Source: CAZFOB01 sp964520325 (GTDB taxonomy: Bacteria; Actinomycetota; JAICYB01). From it: a DNA stretch of 64,000 bases. The first letter of the stretch is position 1. The number at the start of each line of letters is the position of its first letter. The position numbers were made by a program, and so were the translations under genes. The stretch covers positions 86,157 to 150,156 of the forward strand of contig CAZFOB010000007.1 in assembly GCA_964520325.1 (NCBI GenBank), read 5' to 3'. This document shows, one piece after another, positions 1 through 8,200 of this stretch. The notes under the pieces are model-generated. The model saw only the letters and a list, made by a program, of their open reading frames with translations, had not been told where the DNA came from and did not search any database.

Positions 1-222
1 CCCAGATTGCTCCCGCCCTCGTTGAACCGATTTGTCCGAGGAGAAGACTTCGCGAAGCGCGTTCGCAGGATTGCCGAACAAGCCGGCCGATCGCCCGAAG
101 TGGTCGAAGTCGAAGTCGTTGACTTCCTCGCGGTCGCCCCGAAAAGGGCCTCTGGCGATCTGTCGGCGGAAGACTGGCGTAGGCTCCTGGACTTCTACGC
201 GGGAGTGATCCTCCAGGAATGA
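1..222 (+). CDS. small hypothetical protein upstream of the ImmA/IrrE gene, 5' end possibly outside window
   Basis: The frame is open from the first base, and the first possible start inside the window is a TTG at position 7, so the true start may lie upstream. The visible 71-residue tail is charged and probably alpha-helical, with no motif I recognise. Its TGA overlaps the ATG of the next gene (ATGA at 219-222), which implies translational coupling. ImmA/IrrE peptidases are often paired with a small DNA-binding or antitoxin-like partner. This protein occupies that place, but no helix-turn-helix is evident in what can be read, so the role is inference from position only. Confidence 0.5.
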   Translation, partial: PRLLPPSLNRFVRGEDFAKRVRRIAEQAGRSPEVVEVEVVDFLAVAPKRASGDLSAEDWRRLLDFYAGVILQE

Positions 223-1223
223 ACGCGAGTCTCAACGACTACGCGCGCCGCCTTGAAGCGGGTCTCGGCCAAAATCTCAGAAACCGCCTCGCCACCGACC
301 CGAGGTTGGCGATCCAAGGCGTCGGAGTGCGGGTCCTTCCCCTCGCCGTGCCCGCTCTAACGGACGATTGCTCCTGTGACGGCGTCTTCTACCCGTTCCC
401 ATCCCCAGCCATCGGCTATACGGCCACACAGAGCCGCCGCGAGAATTTCACTCTGCTCCATGAGTTCGGGCACTACCTCATTCGTTCCGACGACGAACTA
501 CTGTCCGACCTTGCAGACATGGATGACGGCGCCGAGGAACGCGTCTGTGACTCATTCGCCGGCCGACTGTTGGTACCGGACGACCTTATTGACGGTGTTC
601 TTGCTGGTCGGCGACCCGAAGCCAACGATCTCCTCCTTCTGTACAAAGAGTCGATTGCCTCTCGTGAGGCGTGTGCCGTCAGGTTGGCTGAGCGGATCCC
701 GTGCCTTGGCTACGTGGCGCTCTTGGATCACCCAAGACGTGAAGTCAGGTTCGCGTCGCCATCCAGCGTTACCGCGTACTGGTGGCGAAGGGGCACACAA
801 CTGCCGGCAACACACCCCGCCTGGAGAGCTGTTTCGCAAACGGCGTACCGCGGCGAGGGCGAAGTCATTTGGCCCGGCGGCCGCAAGAACCTGTGGCTGG
901 ACGCTGTCTTCGATGGATCGGTCGTCGTCGCCGTATTCGCCGAGGATAGGTACTGGGCCGCCGAAGGGCTCAGCCTAAAACAGACCGAAGCCGTTACGCA
1001 GGCTCGAGGAATTGCTCTGTCGGGGACGTGCCGACACTGCCGCGCGAATTCTTGGGGCTACCGGGCATGCGATCTGTGCGGCGACCCGGTTTGCCGGTCT
1101 TGTGGCAAATGCGGATGCGGAGCTCCTCCGCCTCTCGAACAGGCATGTACCCGTTGCTACATGATCAAGGGTTCCGCGCAGTTCGCTCGGGGCTCGAGCG
1201 TGTGTCGAGATTGCGGCGGGTGA
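219..1223 (+). CDS. ImmA/IrrE-family metallopeptidase with C-terminal zinc-ribbon tail
   Basis: The 334-residue product has the zinc-peptidase signature HEFGH at residues 81-85. About 20 residues later comes the family's third-ligand and FA-LLVP region (EERVCDSFAGRLLVP), as in ImmA/IrrE (DUF955) proteases that cleave phage or TA-type repressors. The last 65 residues are unusual: at least six CxxC-type pairs (CRHC, CDLC, CRSC, CGCG, CTRC, CRDC) suggest two or more zinc ribbons, probably for nucleic-acid or protein binding. Simple ImmA proteins lack this tail. The start is an ATG coupled to the upstream small gene. The substrate is unknown; regulated proteolysis of a repressor is inference from the family. 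Confidence 0.75.
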   Translation: MNASLNDYARRLEAGLGQNLRNRLATDPRLAIQGVGVRVLPLAVPALTDDCSCDGVFYPFPSPAIGYTATQSRRENFTLLHEFGHYLIRSDDELLSDLADMDDGAEERVCDSFAGRLLVPDDLIDGVLAGRRPEANDLLLLYKESIASREACAVRLAERIPCLGYVALLDHPRREVRFASPSSVTAYWWRRGTQLPATHPAWRAVSQTAYRGEGEVIWPGGRKNLWLDAVFDGSVVVAVFAEDRYWAAEGLSLKQTEAVTQARGIALSGTCRHCRANSWGYRACDLCGDPVCRSCGKCGCGAPPPLEQACTRCYMIKGSAQFARGSSVCRDCGG

Positions 1224-1277
1224 CACAGCCGTTCGGGTTCGACGTCTCTCTGGGTGATACCACGAACCGCGACTAGT

Positions 1278-2579
1278 CTAGGAGGCACCGCTGTTTGTTG
1301 ACGCGGTCACGCCGCGCACCTCGATTTGGCCCGTCACGGCGGCGGAAATGAGGGCCGCCCGGTGCTCAAGAACTAGTTCACACTGAGCACCGAGGGAGGC
1401 CCTCAGCTCATCGAGTTCTCTTGTACGAGCATCGAGGCCCCGAACGAGCGACTCTTGAAGCTCGAGCGGTGGAACGGCCCAAGGTTCTGAAAGGTAAGAC
1501 TGCGTATCCAGGTTCTGGAGCCCAGTCGTTTGCTTGATTGATCGCTGGTTCAGTCCCAGTTCGTACGTCGCTGCAAGTACATAGCACAGAAACCTGGAAT
1601 CGATTCCCTGGGCCGGCCTGACACGCGCGGCGAAGTTCGTCGCTACCGCGTCTACCGGAAGGTCGAAAGTCACTGCGGCGCCGACGGGCTGGTTGTCTCC
1701 GCCACCAGATTTCTCCAGCACGATGTCACCGTGAGCAAGGCGATGCGTTGATAGATCAACTGAGGAAATCGTGCGACGAGGGAGTTGCGCCTGCGACACA
1801 AGGTGCCGAACGCGGTCAAAGTCAGCCGCGCGCACGCAAGCGATTCCCTCACCCGGCACTTCGGGCTCCTCGCCCCACGTTCCGTTGCGGACTTCTGCGA
1901 CTAGGTTCCGCAGACGCACCCTTTGCCAAGTCGCAGGAAATGACGAGGACCAGTCATGTTTTGGTGAGGGTGGGGGTCCGTTGTACTCGCCTGTGACCGT
2001 CGCCTGAACAATGAGTCTGCGGTGTCGCTGGAGAACGAGGTCGGCCATTCGATGCTTGCGTTCGAGGAGGGCGTCGATGCGAGCGGTTTCGCGGTCGAGG
2101 AAGTCCGCGATGACACGTTGTTCTGCGAGTGGTGGCCAAGCGATGCGAATGTCGCCCAAGTCTTCGACGTTGATTCGCGGAGTTCTGACGTTTCCCTGTT
2201 CCGGAGTACCGATCCCTCGAAGGCGCGAGCTCATTTCTCCAACGAACCAGTGAGATCGGAAGAGGTGGTGAACGAAACGTGGCTCGAACTCTGGCTGCAT
2301 CCGAAGCACCGCATAGTCTGTGCTGACGATGCCTTCAGAGGGGCTCACGCCTACTGCGCCTTGAAATGCCCGCATGCGGTTCAAGATGAGATCGCCTTCA
2401 GCGCACAACTTGTAGATCGAATGATCGTCCGCGCGAGCCGGTCGATCTGTGATCGAGTCTCTCGGGACAACCCCGTGATGGATCGATACGGCCAAGAGTG
2501 GAGGGGCGATCCTAGCTCCGAGCCTCTCGTCGATCTCGTCGAAGGCGAACCTCGCCCGAACTTTGGGCCACTTGCTAAT
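1278..2579 (-). CDS. hsdS: type I restriction-modification specificity subunit HsdS, probable ATT start
   Basis: HsdS recognises the DNA target of a type I enzyme. The protein shows the two-repeat layout. An N-terminal target-recognition domain (AVSIHHGVVPRD, NRMRAFQGAVG) is followed by a central conserved helix region (WPPLAEQRVIADFLDRE). A second recognition domain and a C-terminal conserved region (PPLELQESLVRGLDAR) follow. The first ordinary in-frame start is a TTG at 2495, but homology-like sequence (VRARFAFDEIDERLG) continues upstream without ATG, GTG or TTG as far as the hsdM stop. A strong AGGAGG lies 6 bases before an in-frame ATT at 2579, so I place the start there (about 433 residues). 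It is co-transcribed with hsdM and overlaps its stop codon. Confidence 0.85.
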   Translation of the reverse strand: MSKWPKVRARFAFDEIDERLGARIAPPLLAVSIHHGVVPRDSITDRPARADDHSIYKLCAEGDLILNRMRAFQGAVGVSPSEGIVSTDYAVLRMQPEFEPRFVHHLFRSHWFVGEMSSRLRGIGTPEQGNVRTPRINVEDLGDIRIAWPPLAEQRVIADFLDRETARIDALLERKHRMADLVLQRHRRLIVQATVTGEYNGPPPSPKHDWSSSFPATWQRVRLRNLVAEVRNGTWGEEPEVPGEGIACVRAADFDRVRHLVSQAQLPRRTISSVDLSTHRLAHGDIVLEKSGGGDNQPVGAAVTFDLPVDAVATNFAARVRPAQGIDSRFLCYVLAATYELGLNQRSIKQTTGLQNLDTQSYLSEPWAVPPLELQESLVRGLDARTRELDELRASLGAQCELVLEHRAALISAAVTGQIEVRGVTASTNSGAS

Positions 2580-4482
2580 CGGTGACCTCCTGTAAGAGCT
2601 CGAGGATCTCGGCCTCCAGTTGCTTGATCTCCCTATCGATCTCTTCCAGCGGCCGAGGCGCCACGTACTTGTAGAAGTGCCGCGTCAGTGGGATCTCGTA
2701 GCCGAGCTTCGTCTTTGAGTCGTCGAACCAGGCGTCGGGGACCCAGGGGAGCACTTCGCGTTTCACGTACTCGTCCACGTCTTCCGTCAGCGGCACGTTC
2801 TCGTAGTCGCGGAGCTCAGGGTCCGGCTCCGGACGGCCGTCCTTGTCCTCGACGACGGGCGCGTCGGCCCCTCGGACGGACAAAGCCGAGAGCACCTTCT
2901 TCGCGACCGCGGTCGACAGCTTCCCGTCGATCGCCGACCGCACTTTGTCGAGCATCGCGTCCCTGTCCGTCGTTGACGTCCCGATGAGGCCGCGTAACGC
3001 GGCCCCCAGCTCTTCATCGAGCAGCGCCAGAGTCTCGTCCGACACTTCCCAGCGCAACCGCAATGGCCGCTCCACCGTGATCCGCTTGAACCCGAAGTCC
3101 TCATTGCGGAAGATCTTCGAGCGCTCGCTCTCCTCGAACGCACCGTAGAGCTGCGTGATGTCGGTGATGTGTTCGTCCGAGAACTGCTTGCGCTTGTCGC
3201 CGAGAGACTTGCGCATCTTCTCCCATGAGCCGCGGGCGTCGACGAGTTGGATCTTTCCCCGGCGCTCTGGCGACTTCCGGTTGGTGAGGATCCAGAAGTA
3301 GGTCGAGATGCCGGTGTTGTAGAAGAGCTGATCTGGGAGGGCAACAACGGCCTCGAGCCAGTCGCTTTCGATGATCCACCTTCGTATCTCGGACTCACCC
3401 GACCCCGCTTGTCCCGTGAACAGGGGCGAGCCGTTGAAGACGATCGCGACGCGCGAGCCGCCTTTGGCCGGGTCCTTCATCTTCGAGAGCATGTGTTGCA
3501 AGAACAGCAGCGAGCCGTCGTTGATGCGGGGGACGCCGGCGCCGAAGCGTCCCTTGAAGCCGAGGGTCTGGTTCTCGTCCCTGATCGGCTCGGCGTACTT
3601 CTTCCACTCAACGCCGAAGGGCGGATTCGCGAGCATGTAGTGGAACGTCTCACCACGCGTCCCGTCTTCGGTGAACGAGTTGCCCGGGTAGATGTTCGTG
3701 GGTTCTTGCCCCTTCAACATCATGTCGGAGCGGCAGATCGCGTAGGTCTCGTCGTTGAGCTCCTGCCCGTGCACGCGAAGGCGCGCCCGCGGGTTGTGTT
3801 CGCGCAGCCAGTCCTCCGCGACCGACAGCATCCCGCCGGTGCCGCAGGCTGGGTCGTAGATCGTCCGGACGATCCCCGGCTTTGAGAGCGCATCGCCGTC
3901 TTCGATGAAGAGGAGGCTCACCATGAGGCGGATCACTTCGCGTGGCGTGAAGTGCTCGCCGGCGGTCTCGTTGGACATCTCGGAGAACTTGCGGATGAGC
4001 TCTTCGTAAACCAGACCCATGGTCGTGTTCGGGACGACGTCCGGATGAAGATCGATGTCTGCGAAACGTCCGACGACCTTGTACAGGAGGTTCGCTTTGT
4101 CGAGGCGTTGGACCTGTTCGTCGAATCGGAAGCGGTTGATCACGTCGCGTGTGCCTTCGTCGAAGCTCGCGATGTAGTTGCGGAGGTTTTTGGCGACGTT
4201 GGTGGGGTCGTCGAGGAGCCGCTTCATCGTGAACTTCGAGATGTTGTACATCGAGCCGCCGGTGATGCCCTCAAGGACCGGTCCCACGTTCTTCACGCCC
4301 TGAGCGCGGAGCTTCTTGAGACGCTCGAGCACCTTGTCCTTCGTTGGTTCGAGCACGCAATCGAGGCGGCGGAGCACGGTGAGCGGAAGGATGACTCGTC
4401 CGTACTCGGATTGCTTGTAGTCGCCGCGCAGAAGGTCGGCGACCGACCAGATGAAGTTGACCTTGTCCCCGAAGTTCTCCAC
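2575..4482 (-). CDS. hsdM: type I restriction-modification methyltransferase subunit HsdM
   Basis: This is the 635-residue N6-adenine methyltransferase subunit of a type I system. It has an N-terminal HsdM_N helical domain (residues 1-140) and the conserved EHFTPREVIRLM stretch (176-187). The AdoMet-binding motif is DPACGTGG (210-217) and the catalytic motif is NPPFG (286-290). The start is a GTG. hsdS follows with overlap, so the two form one operon and would make a complete methyltransferase (M2S). No hsdR lies within the 64 kb. It may be beyond the left edge, or the pair may be an orphan modification system. The upstream neighbour on the same strand is the DUF222/HNH gene. Confidence 0.93.
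   Translation of the reverse strand: MENFGDKVNFIWSVADLLRGDYKQSEYGRVILPLTVLRRLDCVLEPTKDKVLERLKKLRAQGVKNVGPVLEGITGGSMYNISKFTMKRLLDDPTNVAKNLRNYIASFDEGTRDVINRFRFDEQVQRLDKANLLYKVVGRFADIDLHPDVVPNTTMGLVYEELIRKFSEMSNETAGEHFTPREVIRLMVSLLFIEDGDALSKPGIVRTIYDPACGTGGMLSVAEDWLREHNPRARLRVHGQELNDETYAICRSDMMLKGQEPTNIYPGNSFTEDGTRGETFHYMLANPPFGVEWKKYAEPIRDENQTLGFKGRFGAGVPRINDGSLLFLQHMLSKMKDPAKGGSRVAIVFNGSPLFTGQAGSGESEIRRWIIESDWLEAVVALPDQLFYNTGISTYFWILTNRKSPERRGKIQLVDARGSWEKMRKSLGDKRKQFSDEHITDITQLYGAFEESERSKIFRNEDFGFKRITVERPLRLRWEVSDETLALLDEELGAALRGLIGTSTTDRDAMLDKVRSAIDGKLSTAVAKKVLSALSVRGADAPVVEDKDGRPEPDPELRDYENVPLTEDVDEYVKREVLPWVPDAWFDDSKTKLGYEIPLTRHFYKYVAPRPLEEIDREIKQLEAEILELLQEVTD
2586..2591 (-). promoter_or_regulatory. 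ribosome binding site that decides the hsdS start
   Basis: AGGAGG lies inside the last codons of hsdM and 6 bases upstream of an in-frame ATT. No ATG, GTG or TTG in the hsdS frame lies at a workable distance. AUU starts are rare but known (E. coli infC uses one), and they usually mean weak, tunable initiation. Confidence 0.5.
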
Positions 4483-4503
4483 GTCCGCCCAGCGTAACGA
4501 GTG

Positions 4504-5685
4504 CTACGGGTCGGCCTCGGCGACGCTCGGGCCCTCAGTAGTCATCTTGACGATGCGTTCGCGGACTTCGTCGCTCAGGCCCGGTGGCCCTTGCGAGAAC
4601 TCGCGGCCGTCGGGGCCGATGAAGCGCAGCTCCGTGTTGGGATCGCCGTCGATCTTCCAGTTCCCTTCGTGGACCATCCGGTGGTGGAGTCCGCATAGCA
4701 TCACAAGATTTTCGTAGTCGGTTGGTCCGCCTTCTCCCCACGGGACGATGTGATGGATCGACGTCCAGCCCTTGCGTTCGCATCCGACCCATCGGCACCC
4801 GGCGTCGCGGTGGCGGATCTCGCGTGCAAGCCATGGCGGGATCTGACGGCTCGTCCGCCCGATGCCGAGCGGCAAGCCTTCGGGGCCGTCGACGACGATG
4901 TACCAACGCGAATCACACGCGAGCCGGCGCGCGGTCTCCATCGTGATGGCCCCGGCACGGTCGAGCTCGGCCATCCCGTTGCCGCCGGTCAGAACGGACG
5001 CATCCACGTGGACGCCAACGGTGGCTCGGTCGGCGTCTCCATCGGTAGCCAGGTGCGTGCTCGCCAGATGGACGAGCGCGTCGGCGCAGTACCTGTTGTG
5101 GTCGTACGTCGTTTGTCGGTTCGGATCGATGACCTTCGGAAGGATGCGCTCGATGGCCTTCTCGACGATGGCACCTTCCGCGGCCGGCAGTCGTCCGCTC
5201 AGCGTGAGCATCTTGGTGCGCAGGTCCCAGCGCATGCGGAGCTCGCGGTTGTTGTGGGCTTCCTCTTCGACCACCGCCGGAACCGGTTTGAACCGCCGTG
5301 CCATGCGCCGGAGATGTCCGGCTGAGAATCGTCTGGCCTCTTCGGCCAAGTGCTTGTCGGTCTGCGGAGTTGCGAACTCGGTGACCGCGCGCGCCTGATC
5401 CCACGAGAGCAGACCCTGGGTATAGGTGTCGGCGATCGCCGGAAGGTTCTCGAACGCATACGCGACGCGGACCCATTCGGCAGCGGTGTCGCGACCGAGG
5501 CTCAGCCAGCCGGCGAGCCATGACGTCATCGACGTCGCTCCGTCCTTCTTCCACGCCTGCGCGATGTCGTACGCCGCGACGAAGGCGAGCTGCTTGCGAT
5601 GGAACGAGTTGCCGATCGCGTGGATCTGAGTGATGGCGTCGGTGAGCTCGGCGGGGGGCCGTTTGGAGAGTGCGGTGACATCCAT
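4504..5685 (-). CDS. DUF222 / HNH endonuclease (13E12-repeat family)
   Basis: The product has 393 residues. The N-terminal two-thirds is the helical DUF222 region typical of the actinobacterial 13E12 repeat family. The C-terminal part carries an HNH nuclease motif: GCRWVGCERKGWTSIHHIVPWGEGG with the downstream helix ENLVMLCGLHHRMVHEG. Paired histidines and cysteines are present, so the nuclease looks intact. Members occur in multiple scattered copies in actinobacterial genomes and are thought to be mobile or selfish, but no function is proven. I start at the ATG at 5685 (MDVTALSKRPP). The same frame stays open further upstream, but there it only mirrors the transposase gene. Confidence 0.85.
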   Translation of the reverse strand: MDVTALSKRPPAELTDAITQIHAIGNSFHRKQLAFVAAYDIAQAWKKDGATSMTSWLAGWLSLGRDTAAEWVRVAYAFENLPAIADTYTQGLLSWDQARAVTEFATPQTDKHLAEEARRFSAGHLRRMARRFKPVPAVVEEEAHNNRELRMRWDLRTKMLTLSGRLPAAEGAIVEKAIERILPKVIDPNRQTTYDHNRYCADALVHLASTHLATDGDADRATVGVHVDASVLTGGNGMAELDRAGAITMETARRLACDSRWYIVVDGPEGLPLGIGRTSRQIPPWLAREIRHRDAGCRWVGCERKGWTSIHHIVPWGEGGPTDYENLVMLCGLHHRMVHEGNWKIDGDPNTELRFIGPDGREFSQGPPGLSDEVRERIVKMTTEGPSVAEADP

Positions 5686-5723
5686 GGACGAAGCGTAGCG
5701 CCTGGTAGTGACGGAAAGAGGAA

Positions 5724-7015
5724 CACACGTGCGACTCCTCACCTTCCTGTGGGTAGCGTCACGGTGATTCCGCTGCAGCACAGGTACGTCATCGCAATCA
5801 GTGCTTGTGCGCTGTGAAGGCCGTAGCCGCGTCGGTTGATGAGGCGGATCTTGGCGTTGATGCCCTCGAGCCGCGAGTTCGATAGACCGAGTTCGACAGC
5901 AGCAACGATCCCTTCGAAGCGGACCTTGAATCGACGAGCGAGGAGTACGAAGGGCCGGATCTTGCTGCGCAACGCGCGCGTGATCCAAGCCTTGAGGTAG
6001 CCCCGGGCGGCGGCGGGATCGTCGAGTCGGTAGAGATCGCGCAACGACTCCTTCAGCTCCCAGGCACGGAACAGGACGTGGCGCTGCTGACGCAACGTGC
6101 GAAGCGATGCGTATTGCGCCGGCGTCAGCCGATCCCGGTTCTTGAGGATGGCCCATCGCAATGACCGGCGTTGCTGCGTCGACATATCGAGCCGGCCTGT
6201 GGTGTCCTTTCGGACGGCATCGACGGCAAGCATCGCCATGCGAACGACATGGAAAGGGTCGAAGCACACCGCGGCCTGCGGCGCGCGTTCACCGGCAGCG
6301 CGCTGGTAGCCCTCGTCGAGGTCCATCGAGATCGCCTCGAGTTGGTGAGCACGTTGCTCGCCGAGCTCGTCGAAGAAGGCCAGGAACGGAGTCTTGCTGC
6401 GGCCTTGCCCTGCCCACATCACCCGCCCGCTGTCGTGATCAGCCACGAGGGTGATGTAGCGGTGACCTTTGCGATAGGAGATCTCGTCCACACCGATGCG
6501 GAAGAGGTTGTCGAGTCTGGCTGTCTCGAGCTGATCGGACACCACGCGCGAGACGATGGCGTCCACGGCCTCCCACGAGCAGCGCAAGAGCTTGGCCACC
6601 GTCGTCTTGTCGGTTCGCTGCGCGATCCAGGTACATACGTCTTCGAAGTCGCGCGTGTGTCGTGCCCGCGGCCGGGCCCAAGAGACGTCTTCGGTACGAA
6701 CGCCGCAGCGTCGGCAGTCGACGCGACGGATCTCAGCTTCGAGGAAGAGCTTGCACGCGCCCAGGTCGAGGTGACGCCAGCGGCGCGTTGTTGTGTCGTA
6801 GCGCGACCGGCTCTCGAAGCCACACGGACAGCGCAGCGTGCCTCGTCGTCGACGAAGACCGACGACGATCCCACCTGGGGTGAACGTCACCGACGCCACC
6901 CAAACACCCGGTATCGCCAACATCTTGTTGAATGCGGTAGAGACGCGCACGCTCGCCCTCCTCGACGTTCCGGTATCGACACCCGGGAACGTAGGAGGGG
7001 GTCACGACACGTGCG
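5724..7015 (-). mobile_element. ISL3-family insertion sequence (ends tentative)
   Basis: A single full-length transposase gene is bracketed by imperfect inverted sequences. CACACGTGCGACTCC begins at 5724, and the complement of 6994-7015 begins CGCACGTGTCGTGACC. Both centre on CACGTG. ISL3 elements normally end in 15-39 bp imperfect inverted repeats with 8-bp target duplications. I could not identify a convincing duplication, so the exact ends are uncertain. The element sits between the HNH gene and the ChlI-domain gene and may have separated the latter from its original promoter. Confidence 0.5.
5739..6950 (-). CDS. ISL3-family transposase
   Basis: This is a 403-residue DDE transposase. An N-terminal zinc finger is formed by C41/C43 and C79/C82, followed by a helix-turn-helix segment. 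The catalytic core shows D155 (IGVDEISYRKG), D231 (CFDPFHVV) and E362 (NSRLEGINAKIRLI), the last being the ISL3 signature block. The GTG start at 6950 gives a full-length protein with no frameshift, so the element may be active. It lies antisense to the next gene cluster downstream. Confidence 0.92.
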   Translation of the reverse strand: MRVSTAFNKMLAIPGVWVASVTFTPGGIVVGLRRRRGTLRCPCGFESRSRYDTTTRRWRHLDLGACKLFLEAEIRRVDCRRCGVRTEDVSWARPRARHTRDFEDVCTWIAQRTDKTTVAKLLRCSWEAVDAIVSRVVSDQLETARLDNLFRIGVDEISYRKGHRYITLVADHDSGRVMWAGQGRSKTPFLAFFDELGEQRAHQLEAISMDLDEGYQRAAGERAPQAAVCFDPFHVVRMAMLAVDAVRKDTTGRLDMSTQQRRSLRWAILKNRDRLTPAQYASLRTLRQQRHVLFRAWELKESLRDLYRLDDPAAARGYLKAWITRALRSKIRPFVLLARRFKVRFEGIVAAVELGLSNSRLEGINAKIRLINRRGYGLHSAQALIAMTYLCCSGITVTLPTGR

Positions 7016-7182
7016 CGTCTCGCTTTTTGGGCCATGAGGTGTGCCCGTGCAGGTCAGCCGGGAGAACCTCTTGTCGGCGACCCACAGAAACCCTGGGAGA
7101 CGCACACACGTTCGTTTCTTGTCGGCACCATGAGCTATGTTCGGCAGACCTTCCCCAAAGGCAGATAGAGAAAGGGGAAGAC

Positions 7183-7710
7183 GTGTATTCGAGAGTGCTT
7201 TGTCCAACCTCAGAACGGATCGCAGAACTCGGGATGTCGAGAGATCCCGGCCCCCCAGAGTGGTCGATGGATTCGCCAGAGCGAGCGGATCGGGTTCGCG
7301 CGGCCATCGCGAACGCCGGCTTCGCCGTTCCAACCGGCCGGCTGACTTCAGTCACGCCGATCGACGGAGATCCGGCGGCATTCGATCTCGGTCTTGCACT
7401 CGGTGTTCTGCTCAGCGATCCGTCGCACGCTCACCTTCGTCGCGATGGCTGGATCGCGTGGGGACAGCTCTGCCTCGACGGGACGCTCGTGCCGATCGAG
7501 AGCCGGCTGGTCAACGATCTGCATTGCGGACCTTGCGTCGGTCGCATCTGGGATCCGCTCGACCAGATCCCGCAACCAGAGGACGACGCCGTCATCAGCC
7601 TCGTCGATGTCGCCGATCTGAAGCAGGCGTGGGACGTCATCGTCTTCTTCGCGATGGCGGAGCGAACGATCCTCGGCGGAGAGGAGGTCGATCTCGCAGC
7701 GCCCAACTAA
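7183..7710 (+). CDS. stand-alone ChlI-like (YifB/ComM N-terminal) domain protein
   Basis: The 175-residue product resembles only the N-terminal Lon-like fold domain of YifB/ComM Mg-chelatase-related proteins. Segments that match are SPERADRVRAAIANAGF, the FDLGLALGVLLSDP stretch, and the WGQLCLDGTLVPI strand. The AAA+ ATPase module that normally follows is absent, and no second part lies nearby. The start at a GTG is chosen because AAAGGGGAAG lies 3-12 bases upstream; an ATG at 7234 is the alternative. The gene stands just beyond the insertion sequence. Whether it is a functional short paralogue or a remnant is unclear. Confidence 0.6.
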   Translation: MYSRVLCPTSERIAELGMSRDPGPPEWSMDSPERADRVRAAIANAGFAVPTGRLTSVTPIDGDPAAFDLGLALGVLLSDPSHAHLRRDGWIAWGQLCLDGTLVPIESRLVNDLHCGPCVGRIWDPLDQIPQPEDDAVISLVDVADLKQAWDVIVFFAMAERTILGGEEVDLAAPN

Positions 7711-7721
7711 ACTCAAGCTCC

Positions 7722-8195
7722 ATGACCACTCCGCTCGCCGGACGTCCGCACATGCCGGGCTATGGCGTCCCGGGCGAGGCCAAGGGCACCCTCCCGTGGA
7801 GCTGGGCCGAGGAGCGCCTCATCGCGTGCCGCAACTACTTCATCGCCTCGACCAAGCCGGACGGGCGTCCCCACGTGATGCCGATCTGGGGCTCGTGGGT
7901 CGACGGACTCTTCGTCTTCAGCACGGCGATCACGTCGACGAAGTCGAAGAACCTCCTGGCGAACCCGGACTGCGTGATCACCGTCGACGACGGACACGAA
8001 GCCGTCATCCTCGAGGGCATCGCGAAGGTCGTGCAGATGGACGAGGTCCCGGGATTCGCCGCGGACTATAAGAGGAAGTACGACTACAAGATCGACGACG
8101 GTCCGAAATGGGCGGTCGAGCCGCGCGTTGCGTTCGCGTTCATAGAGGACGACTCGTTCGCAGAGACTGCGACCAAGTGGCGCTGGCAGGTTTGA
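7722..8195 (+). CDS. pyridoxamine 5'-phosphate oxidase-family FMN/F420 split-barrel protein
   Basis: The product has 157 residues with the split-beta-barrel flavin-binding pattern: LIACRNYFIASTKPDGRPHV, then MPIWGSWVDGLFVFST, and KSKNLLANPDCVITVDD. Proteins of this group bind FMN, F420 or heme and carry out small redox reactions; the substrate cannot be read from the sequence. The C-terminal KWRWQV tail is typical of actinobacterial members. A TAAACT box lies 8 bases before the ATG, so the transcript may be leaderless. The stop overlaps or abuts the start of the GH4 gene, which implies co-transcription. Confidence 0.85.
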   Translation: MTTPLAGRPHMPGYGVPGEAKGTLPWSWAEERLIACRNYFIASTKPDGRPHVMPIWGSWVDGLFVFSTAITSTKSKNLLANPDCVITVDDGHEAVILEGIAKVVQMDEVPGFAADYKRKYDYKIDDGPKWAVEPRVAFAFIEDDSFAETATKWRWQV

Positions 8196-8200
8196 GTCGA

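Noticed and set aside
5686..6267. N-terminal extension of the HNH gene into the transposase region
   Set aside because: The extended residues are a frame shadow of the ISL3 transposase. DUF222 homology begins at the ATG at 5685.
8108..8200. ATG at 8108 as the start of the GH4 gene
   Set aside because: It would overlap the preceding gene by 88 bases and add non-conserved Arg-rich residues before the Rossmann strand.
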